From an uncultured Actinomycetes bacterium (GTDB lineage: Bacteria; Actinomycetota; Acidimicrobiia; Acidimicrobiales; RAAP-2): 64,000 nt of DNA. A program made the translations under genes and the position numbers. Location of the stretch: contig CAIJYV010000022.1 of the NCBI GenBank assembly GCA_903825035.1, positions 62,001-126,000 of the forward strand, written 5' to 3'. This document shows positions 47,039 to 55,798 of this stretch, piece by piece. Below the pieces are notes generated by a model. It did not search any database. It was not told the DNA's origin and worked only from the letters and a program-made list of their open reading frames with translations. The stretch's first letter is position 1, and each line of letters opens with the position of its first letter.

Positions 47039-47497
47039 ATGCAAATTCCAGCGAAGGCTGACTACGCCATCCGCGCACTGTTGACTTTGGCGGCGGCCGA
47101 CCATTCAGTCAGCGCCGAGCACCTGGCCGAACAACAGGAAATCCCCGCCAAGTTCTTAGGAGCAATCATGTCGGACCTTCGTCGCGGGGGACTGGTGACG
47201 AGCCAACGCGGCCCCGAGGGCGGATTCCGCCTCGCGAAAGACCCCAACGAAATCACCGTGGCCGATGTGTTACGCATCGTTTCTGGGCCACTCGCGGGCG
47301 TTCGCCAACAGCGTCCCGAGACACTTAATTACGAAGGTGAAGCAGAGCACCTAAAAGAGGTGTGGGTTGCACTGCGAGCGACCCTGCGCGAAGTGCTCGA
47401 GCACGTGTCGCTCGGACAAATCTTGCGCGGTGAGCTGCCGCCCGCGATCACTCGGTTTACCAATGACCCCGACGCTTGGATTACGAGGAACATTTGA
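47039..47497 (+). CDS. Rrf2-family transcriptional regulator without cysteines
   Basis: This 152-residue regulator has the Rrf2 winged helix-turn-helix at the N-terminus (ADYAIRALLTLAAAD, the EQQEIPAKFLGAIMSDLRRGGLV recognition region, split, and SQRGPEGGFRLAKD wing). No cysteine occurs anywhere, so it cannot hold the Cys-ligated Fe-S cluster of IscR, NsrR or SufR. It may act like CymR through a partner. Coupled to the RNase H gene by TTGA overlap. Targets are unknown; suf regulation is possible only by other signals. Confidence 0.88.
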   Translation: MQIPAKADYAIRALLTLAAADHSVSAEHLAEQQEIPAKFLGAIMSDLRRGGLVTSQRGPEGGFRLAKDPNEITVADVLRIVSGPLAGVRQQRPETLNYEGEAEHLKEVWVALRATLREVLEHVSLGQILRGELPPAITRFTNDPDAWITRNI

Positions 47498-47934
47498 TTC
47501 GCATCCACACCGACGGCTCATGCCGAGGTAACCCCGGACCGGGGGGTTGGGCGTGGGCCCAGGGAACGGAAATATTCGCCGCGGGCTTCGCACCACACAC
47601 CACGAATCAACGTATGGAAGTACTCGCAGTTATCGAGGCGCTCAGCAGTTTCCCCGATCAAGACGTGGAGATAGTTTCCGACTCGACCTACGTGGTGAAG
47701 TGTTTTCAGGATAAGTGGCACGTTGGCTGGCTGCGCCGGGGGTGGAAAAACTCCCAGGGCCAACCGGTCTCCAATCGTGATCTCTGGGAAACCCTGATTC
47801 CCATGGTCCTGGAATCTCAACGAACTATTACCTTTTCGTGGGTGAAGGGCCACTCGGGTGACCCAATGAATGACTTTGTGGACCTTTTGGCTACTCAGGC
47901 CGCGGACAGGCAAATGGAGCGCAAGCAGTTGTAG
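47494..47934 (+). CDS. rnhA: Ribonuclease HI
   Basis: RNase HI degrades the RNA strand of RNA-DNA hybrids. This 146-residue protein has the DEDD active site: Asp in IRIHTDGSCRGNPGPGGWAW, Glu in RMEVLAVIEAL, Asp in VSDSTYVVK and Asp in KGHSGDPMNDFVD. I start at TTG 47494, where GAGGA is correctly spaced and the stop of the Rrf2 gene overlaps (TTGA). An earlier TTG (47476) is less likely. Confidence 0.9.
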   Translation: MIRIHTDGSCRGNPGPGGWAWAQGTEIFAAGFAPHTTNQRMEVLAVIEALSSFPDQDVEIVSDSTYVVKCFQDKWHVGWLRRGWKNSQGQPVSNRDLWETLIPMVLESQRTITFSWVKGHSGDPMNDFVDLLATQAADRQMERKQL

Positions 47935-48003
47935 TTTGGCCATGGGGCCACGAAACATTAGGATTTGCCACGGGGGATAGTTGCTCTACGAAGGGATTTT
48001 TCC

Positions 48004-49419
48004 GTGGCTAACGAGGTTCAGCAGTTTGACGTAGTAATTATCGGTGGAGGCCCAGCCGGATACGGAGCAGCCCTCTATGGCGCCAGCGCCGGACTCAATA
48101 TCGCACTCGTCGAGCGCGACAAAGTTGGCGGGACCTGTTTGCACCGTGGCTGCATTCCCGCCAAAGAATTCCTCGAAACCGCGCACGTGCGTCGTACGCT
48201 CGAGCACTCCGCCAATTTCGGCATCACCCACAAGGGCGTTGAAGTTGATTTCTCCGTTTCGCAAAAGCGGAAGCAAGACGTTGTCGACCTGATGTTCAAG
48301 GGTCTTTCGGGCCTCTTGAAGGGTCGAAAGGTCACCACCTTCGAAGGTACCGCTCGACTTGATGCTGGACTACAGGTCAGCGTTCTCGACGGTGCGGACG
48401 CGGGCGTTCAGATCAAGGCCAAAAACGTAATCCTCGCCTCCGGTTCAGTTCCGCGCACACTCGACAACGTTCCCGTCGACGGCAAAACGATTGTTACCAG
48501 TGACGAATTCTTGAACTTGACCTCACTACCGAAGTCAGCCGCCGTTATTGGTGGTGGGGCGATTGGATGCGAGTTCGCCTCGATGCTGTCTGACATGGGC
48601 ACCGCCGTCACAATTCTCGAAGGACTTCCCTCGATTCTCGCCGGTTGCGACACTGAAGTCGCCAATGTGGTCGCTCGCTCGTTCAAGAAGCGCGGCATCG
48701 AAACCATCGTGAACGCCAAGATCAAGGGCGCCACCGCAGGCAAGAAGGGCGCCACCGTGACCCTTGATGGCGCCGATGACTTGAATGTCGAGATGGTGGT
48801 GGTCTCTGTTGGTCGGCGACCACGCACCGAAGGCCTCTTGGGTGAGGGCACGGGAGTGGAGATCAACGATCGTGGCTTCATCGTGGCTGACGGCCTCATG
48901 AAAACCAAGGCTCCCAACGTTTACGCCTGTGGTGATGTTGTGGCCGGTACTCCTCAGCTCGCTCACGTTGGCTTCGCTGAAGCCATCGTGGCTATTAAGT
49001 CAATTCTGGGTGAAGCTGCGGTTCCCGTCGATTACGACCGTGTGCCGTGGGCGATTTACTCGAACCCCGAAGTAGCCTTCGTCGGCCTTACCGAAGCGGC
49101 AGCCAAGGAACGTGGTTACGAGGTAATTGTCAAGAAGGACCCCTTCGCCGGTAACGGTCGCGCCCAAATTATTGGCGAGCCCGATGGCGTTGTGAAAATC
49201 ATTGCTGAAAAGCGCGCCGACGGTACCGCGGGTCAAATCCTGGGTGTTCACATGGCCGGTCCATGGGTTACCGAGCAACTCGGCGCTGGTTACTACGCCG
49301 TGAACTGGGAGGCCACCGCAGAAGAGGCGGCGGCCCTCATTCAGCCACACCCAAGCTTGAGCGAAACCTTTGGCGAGACCCTTCTCGCCTTGGCCGGTCG
49401 AGGCTTGCACGTTGGCTGA
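48004..49419 (+). CDS. lpdA: Dihydrolipoyl dehydrogenase (E3)
   Basis: This 471-residue FAD flavoprotein reoxidises the lipoyl groups of E2. It has the N-terminal FAD motif VVIIGGGPAGYGAALYG, the redox-active disulfide GGTCLHRGCIPAKEF, the NAD-binding GGGAIGCEFASML, the YACGDVVAGTPQLAH FAD loop, and the C-terminal His-Glu pair in QPHPSLSETFGE. GTG start with AAGGGA 7 nt upstream. Its end overlaps the E2 gene start by 8 nt, and E1 subunits are not in this window. Confidence 0.95.
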   Translation: MANEVQQFDVVIIGGGPAGYGAALYGASAGLNIALVERDKVGGTCLHRGCIPAKEFLETAHVRRTLEHSANFGITHKGVEVDFSVSQKRKQDVVDLMFKGLSGLLKGRKVTTFEGTARLDAGLQVSVLDGADAGVQIKAKNVILASGSVPRTLDNVPVDGKTIVTSDEFLNLTSLPKSAAVIGGGAIGCEFASMLSDMGTAVTILEGLPSILAGCDTEVANVVARSFKKRGIETIVNAKIKGATAGKKGATVTLDGADDLNVEMVVVSVGRRPRTEGLLGEGTGVEINDRGFIVADGLMKTKAPNVYACGDVVAGTPQLAHVGFAEAIVAIKSILGEAAVPVDYDRVPWAIYSNPEVAFVGLTEAAAKERGYEVIVKKDPFAGNGRAQIIGEPDGVVKIIAEKRADGTAGQILGVHMAGPWVTEQLGAGYYAVNWEATAEEAAALIQPHPSLSETFGETLLALAGRGLHVG

Positions 49420-50596
49420 CGTCACTCTTCCCTCTCTAGGTGAATCGGTCACCGAAGGCATCATCACCCAATGGTTTAAAAAAGTCGGTGACCTGGTGGC
49501 TCGTGACGAACCACTCTTCGAAGTTTCCACTGACAAAGTGGACTCGGAGATGCCCTCGCCAGCGGCGGGTGTGCTGGTTCAGATTTTGGCTGAAGAGGGC
49601 GACACCGTAGAAACGGGTGCTCGCGTTGCCGTGATTGACGAAAGTCAGACAGTGGCGACGAGTTCCGACTCTCCAGCTGCACCCAATGATGCCGCTCCAG
49701 CGGTTGCCCCGATCACGCCGGCGACCACTGCGGTAACGGGCGCGCCAGTTTCGGGGGCGAGTGGCGTCTTACTTTCTCCAGTTGTTCGGCGAATTCTTCG
49801 CGATGCGGGCATTCAACCCCAACAGGTGCGCGGTACTGGACCTGGCGGGGCAATCACTCGTCGTGACGCTGAACGAGCGGTCCTTGATGGGCCAAGTGAA
49901 GCGCTCGCGGTGGCGATGTCGAATGGACGTCGCCGCATGGGTCAACACATGGCCTTCTCTTCGCAGGTAACCCCTCATGGGTTCGTGGCAATCGCGGTCG
50001 ATGGATCAATCTTTGATGTTCTCGATTTAATCGGACGCACCACGAAGGATGGATCAACGATCACCGATGAAGTGTTGGTAGCTTTTGCCGCGGTCAAGGC
50101 GTTGAAGGAATTCTCAATTCTGAATGCCACTTGTGATGGTGACCAAATTATTTTCCAGCAAGGTATAAATCTCGGCTTTACCCGAGCGATAGACGAAGAC
50201 GGAATGTTGGTCCCCGTAGTGCATGCTGCGTCCAGTTTGACCCTGCCTCTACTGGCTCGACGGGTGAGCGAAATGAACGAACACGTTGAATCTCGCCAAC
50301 TGACGACCGACGACCTCATGGGCGGAACTTTCACCATTCAAAGTTCGCCCAGCGAACACACGCTCTTTACCCAGCCCATCATCATCCAGCCACAAGTTGC
50401 GGTAATGAGTGTTGGCTCACGCCGCTACGTGCCTATTGTTGCGACGAGCAACGGCAAGCCCAGCGTGGAAGTCGGCTCAGAGTTGGTTTTGGGGCTCTCA
50501 TTCGATCACCGTATCTGCGAACCACGTATGGCGGCGAAATTTCTCGAATGCGTCGCAGAAATACTTTCCGCGCTAGATCTGGCGGCGGAGCTCTAA
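49412..50596 (+). CDS. 2-oxo acid dehydrogenase E2 component (lipoyl acyltransferase), atypical active site
   Basis: This 394-residue dihydrolipoamide acyltransferase has one lipoyl domain (LPSLGESVTEGIITQW and the lipoyl-Lys in STDKVDSEMPSP, residue about 43), a PSBD (LSPVVRRILRDAGI, GTGPGGAITRRDAE), and a catalytic domain from about residue 180. In the catalytic motif HRxxDG it reads DHRICEP: His is kept but Asp is Glu and Gly is Pro. The usual GTFTITNxGxFG segment is also altered (GTFTIQSSPSEH). The complex could be pyruvate, 2-oxoglutarate or branched-chain. TTG start, coupled to lpdA. Confidence 0.85.
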   Translation: MADVTLPSLGESVTEGIITQWFKKVGDLVARDEPLFEVSTDKVDSEMPSPAAGVLVQILAEEGDTVETGARVAVIDESQTVATSSDSPAAPNDAAPAVAPITPATTAVTGAPVSGASGVLLSPVVRRILRDAGIQPQQVRGTGPGGAITRRDAERAVLDGPSEALAVAMSNGRRRMGQHMAFSSQVTPHGFVAIAVDGSIFDVLDLIGRTTKDGSTITDEVLVAFAAVKALKEFSILNATCDGDQIIFQQGINLGFTRAIDEDGMLVPVVHAASSLTLPLLARRVSEMNEHVESRQLTTDDLMGGTFTIQSSPSEHTLFTQPIIIQPQVAVMSVGSRRYVPIVATSNGKPSVEVGSELVLGLSFDHRICEPRMAAKFLECVAEILSALDLAAEL

Positions 50597-52222
50597 ATGC
50601 TTCATCGTCGGCACCTCGGTCGCGTTACCTTCGCTGAAGCCAATGACTTTCAACGCGCCTTGGCTGAAAGCAGTGACGATTATCTGCTGCTCTTTGAGCA
50701 CCCGCCGACCTACACTCGCGGGGTTCGCACCGACCCGAGCAATTTCCTGGTTCCAATTGAGAATTTGCAGGCTACGGTCGTCGACGCCGATCGCGGGGGA
50801 GATGTCACCTACCACGCACCCGGACAGGTAGTTGGGTGGGCGGTCGTGACGGTTCCAAATGAACCCAACGCGGGACCGGCCCATGTTCACAAACTTGAAA
50901 ATGCGGTCATTGAGGCAGTCACCTCGTTGGACGAAAACGGAGTTCTGGGAGTCGTTGGTCGACTACCTGATTATCCAGGAGTTTGGGCGCATGTTGATTC
51001 GAATCCCCACAAGATTGCTGCGGTCGGTGTGCGCACCTTTCGAAACAACTCGGGAGTTCGACGTACCTTGCACGGAGTAGCCCTCAACGTCGACATTGAT
51101 TTGGAAGGTTTTACGAAAATTATTCCGTGTGGCATTCCAGATAAACCAGTTGGCTCCTTGCACTCCCTCGGATTGCCAGTTCCATTCGCCACGGTCGAAG
51201 ATCGACTGGGTGAGGCCCTGGATGCCCAATTTGGTGGCTCGGCCGACGTGGCTCGCGTTGACAATTCAGAGGCAACGCTGAGTGACGAGCGGCCACTCAT
51301 TCGTCGCTTGCGCAAAGCGGGGGTCAATCCCGACGAAGCTCTGTCAATCAATACCCGCAAGCCCGAATGGCTGCGTATTGAAGCGCACATGGGACAGGAA
51401 TACCAATCACTGCGTACTTTGACTGAGGACCTTCGTCTCGTCACAGTGTGTGAAGAAGCTGGTTGCCCCAATATCTTCGAGTGTTGGAGTGACGGTACCG
51501 CCACCTTCATGGTCAATGGTGAGCGCTGCACCCGAGCCTGTGGATTCTGTCTCATCGACACCCGTAAGCCCATGGCCCTAGACCCCACTGAGCCGGCTCG
51601 TGTGGCCGAGGCGGTTGTTCGACTGAATTTGAAGCATGCGGTGATTACCTGTGTCGCCCGAGATGACCTCGCCGACGGTGGAGCAGGGGCCATTGCCGAC
51701 ACCATCTACGCAATCCGTGAACGAGCACCAGAAACCCAAATCGAAGTGCTCATTAGTGACGTCAAGGGCGACCGAGCCTCGCTCGACTTGATTCTTACTG
51801 CTCGTCCCGATGTTCTGAATCACAATGTAGAAACCGTGGCGCGACTCCAGCGTGCAGTGCGCCCTTCGGCGGGCTATTTACGCTCTCTCACCACTTTGGC
51901 GCGAAGTGCCCAGGCGGGACTCACCACTAAGTCAGGTTTGATGGTGGGGCTAGGAGAAACAGCCGACGAAATTGAACAGGCCCTCGCCGATATGGCCGCG
52001 GTCGGAGTTCAAATCGCGACCATTGGCCAGTACTTGCGCCCAACGGCGCGCCACTTGCCCGTCGCTCGCTACTGGACCCCCGAGGAGTTTGTTGACCTTG
52101 AACGGCGTGGGCTGGCCCTGGGCTTAAAGCACGTTCAGTCGTCACCGCTCACGCGATCGAGTTATCACGCTCGCGAGGCACACGCCGCCGCCACACCAGT
52201 TGGCATGCCCGCTGTTCGCTGA
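50597..52222 (+). CDS. LipB-LipA fusion (octanoyltransferase - lipoyl synthase)
   Basis: One continuous 541-residue frame combines both enzymes of lipoate synthesis. Residues about 1-215 are LipB, with LFEHPPTYTRG, GDVTYHAPGQ and the catalytic Lys (HKIAAVGVR) and Cys178 in IPCGIPDK. After a linker, residues about 240-541 are LipA, with the auxiliary cluster C285EEAGC...C, the radical SAM cluster CTRACGFC, VARDDLADGG and the terminal RSSYHA. The gene starts directly after the E2 stop, so lipoylation is co-expressed with its substrate. The fusion would channel the octanoyl-protein from LipB to LipA. Confidence 0.93.
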   Translation: MLHRRHLGRVTFAEANDFQRALAESSDDYLLLFEHPPTYTRGVRTDPSNFLVPIENLQATVVDADRGGDVTYHAPGQVVGWAVVTVPNEPNAGPAHVHKLENAVIEAVTSLDENGVLGVVGRLPDYPGVWAHVDSNPHKIAAVGVRTFRNNSGVRRTLHGVALNVDIDLEGFTKIIPCGIPDKPVGSLHSLGLPVPFATVEDRLGEALDAQFGGSADVARVDNSEATLSDERPLIRRLRKAGVNPDEALSINTRKPEWLRIEAHMGQEYQSLRTLTEDLRLVTVCEEAGCPNIFECWSDGTATFMVNGERCTRACGFCLIDTRKPMALDPTEPARVAEAVVRLNLKHAVITCVARDDLADGGAGAIADTIYAIRERAPETQIEVLISDVKGDRASLDLILTARPDVLNHNVETVARLQRAVRPSAGYLRSLTTLARSAQAGLTTKSGLMVGLGETADEIEQALADMAAVGVQIATIGQYLRPTARHLPVARYWTPEEFVDLERRGLALGLKHVQSSPLTRSSYHAREAHAAATPVGMPAVR

Positions 52223-52248
52223 AAATCTACGAACTCATTGACCGATAG

Positions 52249-55200
52249 TTAGGCGATGAAGTACTTGGCTCGAGGGTGATGGCAAATAATTGCGTCTGTC
52301 GACTGCTCGGGGTGAAGCTGGAATCCTTCGGACACCACAACGCCAATGCGGTCAGCCTCTAACAAGTCAGCTACTTTGGCGTTGTCCGAGAGTTCGGGAC
52401 AGGCTGGGTAACCCCATGAGTAGCGCCCACCACGGTATTGCTGGCGGAACAGACCCAGGAGATTGGGGCCATCTTCCTCTACGAAATTCAACTCTTCTCG
52501 GATTCGCTTGTGCCACATTTCTGCCAGCGCTTCGGCCATTTCTACGCCAAGGCCGTGGAGCATCAGGTAGTCGTTGTAACGGTCCTCGTCGAAGAGTTCT
52601 TTGCAGCGCGCCGACACCCGTTCACCCATCGTTACCAACATGAAGCTTGCGTAATCCTTGTCAGAACTCTGGGTAGAGCGGAAAAAGTCAGCGATACAGA
52701 GGTACGGACTCTCATTTTGTCGGGGGAAGTGAAACCGCGTACGTTCTTGGGTTCGTGAGTCGTCGGTATAGACGATGAGGTCCTGTCCATCAGCGGCGAC
52801 GGGGAAATGACCCCAGACAACCTGTGGAACCAGCAAATCTTCGGCCTTGGCGATAGCGAGTTGTTCGCGAAGGACAGCGCTCACGCGAGTCTTGAAGGCG
52901 ACGTCATCTTCGCCCTCTTCGGGCCGGTAACCCCACTGGTTGCGGAAAAGAGAAGTTAGATTCAAGAATTCGCTGATCTCATCAACGCTCATTCCCTTAG
53001 CGACGCGACTGCCCACGAAGGGCGGTGGGAACAATGGGTTATCAGCTTCGGCCTCGGGGCTGCGTTCGGGTAGGTCGGGCGCTTGGACAAACTCGTCGCG
53101 GAAGCGGCGCTGCACGTTCTTTTCTGAGAGCTCTCGACCGAACTTGTCATCGACCACTTCACCTCGACGGATTTCGCCCAGGCGGTCTAAGACTCGAAGG
53201 CCCTCGAAGGCGTCCTTTCCGTAGAAGACGCGACCTTCGTACACTTCACGGAGGTCACGCTCAACGTACGTGCGGGTCAACGCCGCACCGCCAAGCAGTA
53301 CCGGAACGTGTGAGAGACCACGAGAATTTAACTCCTCTAAGTTTTCTCGCATGATCAGCGTTGACTTCACCAAGAGTCCACTCATGCCTAGGGCGTCGGC
53401 CTTGTGCACTTCGACGGCTTGAATCATCTCTGAGATTCCGACCTTGATTCCAAGGTTGATGACTTCGTAGCCATTGTTGGTCAAGATGATGTCAACCAAG
53501 TTTTTGCCAATGTCGTGGACGTCACCCTTGACGGTGGCCAAAACAATTCGACCTCGGCCACCTTGGTCGCTCTTCTCCATGAAGGGCTCCAGATAGGCCA
53601 CGGCCGATTTCATAGTTTCGGCGCTTTGTAGAACGAAGGGTAACTGCATTTCGCCACTGGCGAAGAGATCGCCAACTTCGCGCATTCCGTCGAGCAAGAT
53701 GTCATTGACGATGAGTAGTGGCGTGTGCCCAGCGGCGAGGGCTTCTGCCAAGTCTTCGTCGAGCCCCACTCGAACACCGTCAATGATTCGACGACGCAAA
53801 CGGGCCTCGAGGTCGAGGTCATCAAGGGCTGGGCCAGATTGTGCGGCGAGGCTGACCCCTTCAAAAAGGCCCAAGAGTTCAGTGAGCGGATCGTAACCCT
53901 CACTACGACGGTCGTAAATCAGATCCAGGCAGACTTCACGAGCTCGCTCGTCGATTCGGTGCAGGGGCAAAATCTTGCTCGCGTGCACAATCGCGGCGTC
54001 CAGTCCCGCTTCGGTGCATTCGTGTAAATAGACCGAGTTGAGAACCTGGCGGGCGGCGGGGTTCAGACCAAACGAAATATTCGAGAGCCCCAAAATGGTG
54101 CGAACACCGGGCAACTCGGCCTTGATTCGTCGAATCGCCTCAATGGTTTCGATGCCATCCTTGCGCGATTCCTCCATGCCGGTCGAAAGGGGAAGGGCGA
54201 GGGGGTCAATGAAGATGTCGCTGGCGGAGAGTCCATATTTTGTGGTGGCGATCTCAGTGATATTGCGTGCCGCTCGTACCTTCCAGTCGGCGGTGCGTGC
54301 TTGCCCTTCCTCGTCGATGCAGGTGGCGACCACTCCGGCACCAAACTCCGCTGCCAAGCTCAAGAAGCCGTCTAAGCGCGTTCCCTCGCCTTGCCCCTCT
54401 TCAAGGTTCACCGAGTTGAGTAGCGCCTTTCCACCAATCCAGCGCAGGGCCTGACGGGCTACCTTCGTTTCGGTGGTATCGACCATGAGAGGAACCGAGG
54501 ACTGGGTTGCGAACCGACTCATGATTTCGTCCATGTCAGAGATTCCGTCGGCTCCGGTGTAGTCCACGCAAACGTCAAGGACGTGGGCCCCTTCGCGAAT
54601 TTGCTCCCGACCAATGGAAACACAGGTGTCCCAGTCACCCGCGAGCATTGCTTCGCGGAATTTCTTAGAGCCGTTGGCGTTGGTGCGCTCACCAACCATC
54701 AACACCGAGTTCTCTTGGGAATAAGGAGTCGACGAGTAGATCGAGGCCACCGAGGGCTCCAACTCGCCCTTACGGGTAGCGGGTTGCACCTTGCGAACCG
54801 CTTGGACAACGTGGGCGAGGTGTTCGGGAGTCGTGCCGCAGCAACCACCAACGACTCGCACGCCACTCTCGCTGACAAATTTTACGAGGTGCTCAGCTAG
54901 GGCTTCGGGGGTCAGGTCGTAGTGCATTTTGCCCTCAACCACGCTGGGCAGACCAGCGTTTGGTAGGCAACTTACAGGAATTGGGGAACTCTCAGCCAAA
55001 GTGCGAAGCGGCTCGTACATCTCAACTGGTCCGGTCGCGCAGTTAAGCCCAATTAGGTCAATGCCCATCGGGGCGAGTGCAGTGAGCGCGGCGCCAATCT
55101 CAGTTCCGGGCAACATGCGACCGGTTAGTTCAATGGTGACCTGAGCTTGGATGGGGACAACTCGTCCGTGTCGGGCCATCGCGCGGTGGCATGCGTTAAT

Positions 55201-55752
55201 GGCGGCCTTGCCAGAGAGCAGATCGAACATGGTTTCGACCAGTAATAGGTCAACGCCACCCTCGAGCAGAGCGTAGGCCATCTCCTCGTAACTCTGCGTG
55301 AGCTCCTCGTAGGTGATCTGTCCGAGAGTGGGGAACTTGGTGCCGGGTCCAATGGAGCCAGCCACAAACTTCGGATTCCCCGGCGAGGCGTAGGAATCCG
55401 CCACGCGGCGGGCCAATTGTGCCGAGGCGAAAGAGAGTTCGTGAGCGCGCTCGGCGATGCCGTATTCGTTTAGAACAATTGAAGAGGAGCCGAAGGAGTT
55501 GGTTTCGATGACGTCAACGCCGACATCAAGGAAAGACCGGTGCAGTTGCTCGATAGCTTCGGGCTTGGTCACCACAAGGATTTCGTTGCACCCTTCGAAG
55601 TTGGCGCCCCCAAAGTCACTCGCCTCGAGGTTCTGCAGCTGCAGGTTCGTGCCGGTAGCACCGTCGTAGACCAGAACTCGGTCGGCGAGAGCCGAAAGAT
55701 AAGGGTCGTTGGTGCTTGGTCGGGCAAAGGGCGGTTGTATTAAGGCATCCAT
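52249..55752 (-). CDS. metH: Cobalamin-dependent methionine synthase
   Basis: This 1167-residue MetH moves methyl from methyl-THF to homocysteine through cobalamin. In order: the homocysteine/zinc domain (DGATGTNLQ; GGCCGTTPEH zinc Cys pair near 305), the pterin-binding domain (GERTNANGSKKFR onward), the B12 cap and B12-binding domains with DVHDIGKNLVDIILTNNGYEV near residue 750 (His ligand), and the SAM activation domain (GGRYSWGYPACPE). It faces the cobalamin adenosyltransferase across 46 nt. -10 TAGCCT lies 9 nt upstream of ATG with no Shine-Dalgarno, and there is no room for a cobalamin riboswitch. Confidence 0.96.
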   Translation of the reverse strand: MDALIQPPFARPSTNDPYLSALADRVLVYDGATGTNLQLQNLEASDFGGANFEGCNEILVVTKPEAIEQLHRSFLDVGVDVIETNSFGSSSIVLNEYGIAERAHELSFASAQLARRVADSYASPGNPKFVAGSIGPGTKFPTLGQITYEELTQSYEEMAYALLEGGVDLLLVETMFDLLSGKAAINACHRAMARHGRVVPIQAQVTIELTGRMLPGTEIGAALTALAPMGIDLIGLNCATGPVEMYEPLRTLAESSPIPVSCLPNAGLPSVVEGKMHYDLTPEALAEHLVKFVSESGVRVVGGCCGTTPEHLAHVVQAVRKVQPATRKGELEPSVASIYSSTPYSQENSVLMVGERTNANGSKKFREAMLAGDWDTCVSIGREQIREGAHVLDVCVDYTGADGISDMDEIMSRFATQSSVPLMVDTTETKVARQALRWIGGKALLNSVNLEEGQGEGTRLDGFLSLAAEFGAGVVATCIDEEGQARTADWKVRAARNITEIATTKYGLSASDIFIDPLALPLSTGMEESRKDGIETIEAIRRIKAELPGVRTILGLSNISFGLNPAARQVLNSVYLHECTEAGLDAAIVHASKILPLHRIDERAREVCLDLIYDRRSEGYDPLTELLGLFEGVSLAAQSGPALDDLDLEARLRRRIIDGVRVGLDEDLAEALAAGHTPLLIVNDILLDGMREVGDLFASGEMQLPFVLQSAETMKSAVAYLEPFMEKSDQGGRGRIVLATVKGDVHDIGKNLVDIILTNNGYEVINLGIKVGISEMIQAVEVHKADALGMSGLLVKSTLIMRENLEELNSRGLSHVPVLLGGAALTRTYVERDLREVYEGRVFYGKDAFEGLRVLDRLGEIRRGEVVDDKFGRELSEKNVQRRFRDEFVQAPDLPERSPEAEADNPLFPPPFVGSRVAKGMSVDEISEFLNLTSLFRNQWGYRPEEGEDDVAFKTRVSAVLREQLAIAKAEDLLVPQVVWGHFPVAADGQDLIVYTDDSRTQERTRFHFPRQNESPYLCIADFFRSTQSSDKDYASFMLVTMGERVSARCKELFDEDRYNDYLMLHGLGVEMAEALAEMWHKRIREELNFVEEDGPNLLGLFRQQYRGGRYSWGYPACPELSDNAKVADLLEADRIGVVVSEGFQLHPEQSTDAIICHHPRAKYFIA

Positions 55753-55761
55753 TGGATAACA

Positions 55762-55767
55762 AGGCTA
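55762..55767 (-). promoter_or_regulatory. -10 element candidate (TAGCCT) of metH
   Basis: On the minus strand the sequence CTACCGGTAGCCT ends 9 nt before the metH ATG. CTACCGGTAG (55765-55774) is an exact 10-bp palindrome, also found upstream of the LCP gene at 41053-41062. Confidence 0.45.
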
Positions 55768-55786
55768 CCGGTAGTCGGCTGTTCAC

Positions 55787-55792
55787 TACGCT
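55787..55792 (+). promoter_or_regulatory. -10 element candidate (TACGCT) of the adenosyltransferase gene
   Basis: TACGCT lies exactly 6 nt before ATG 55799 without a Shine-Dalgarno, so the mRNA is probably leaderless. Confidence 0.45.
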
Positions 55793-55798
55793 AAGCAG

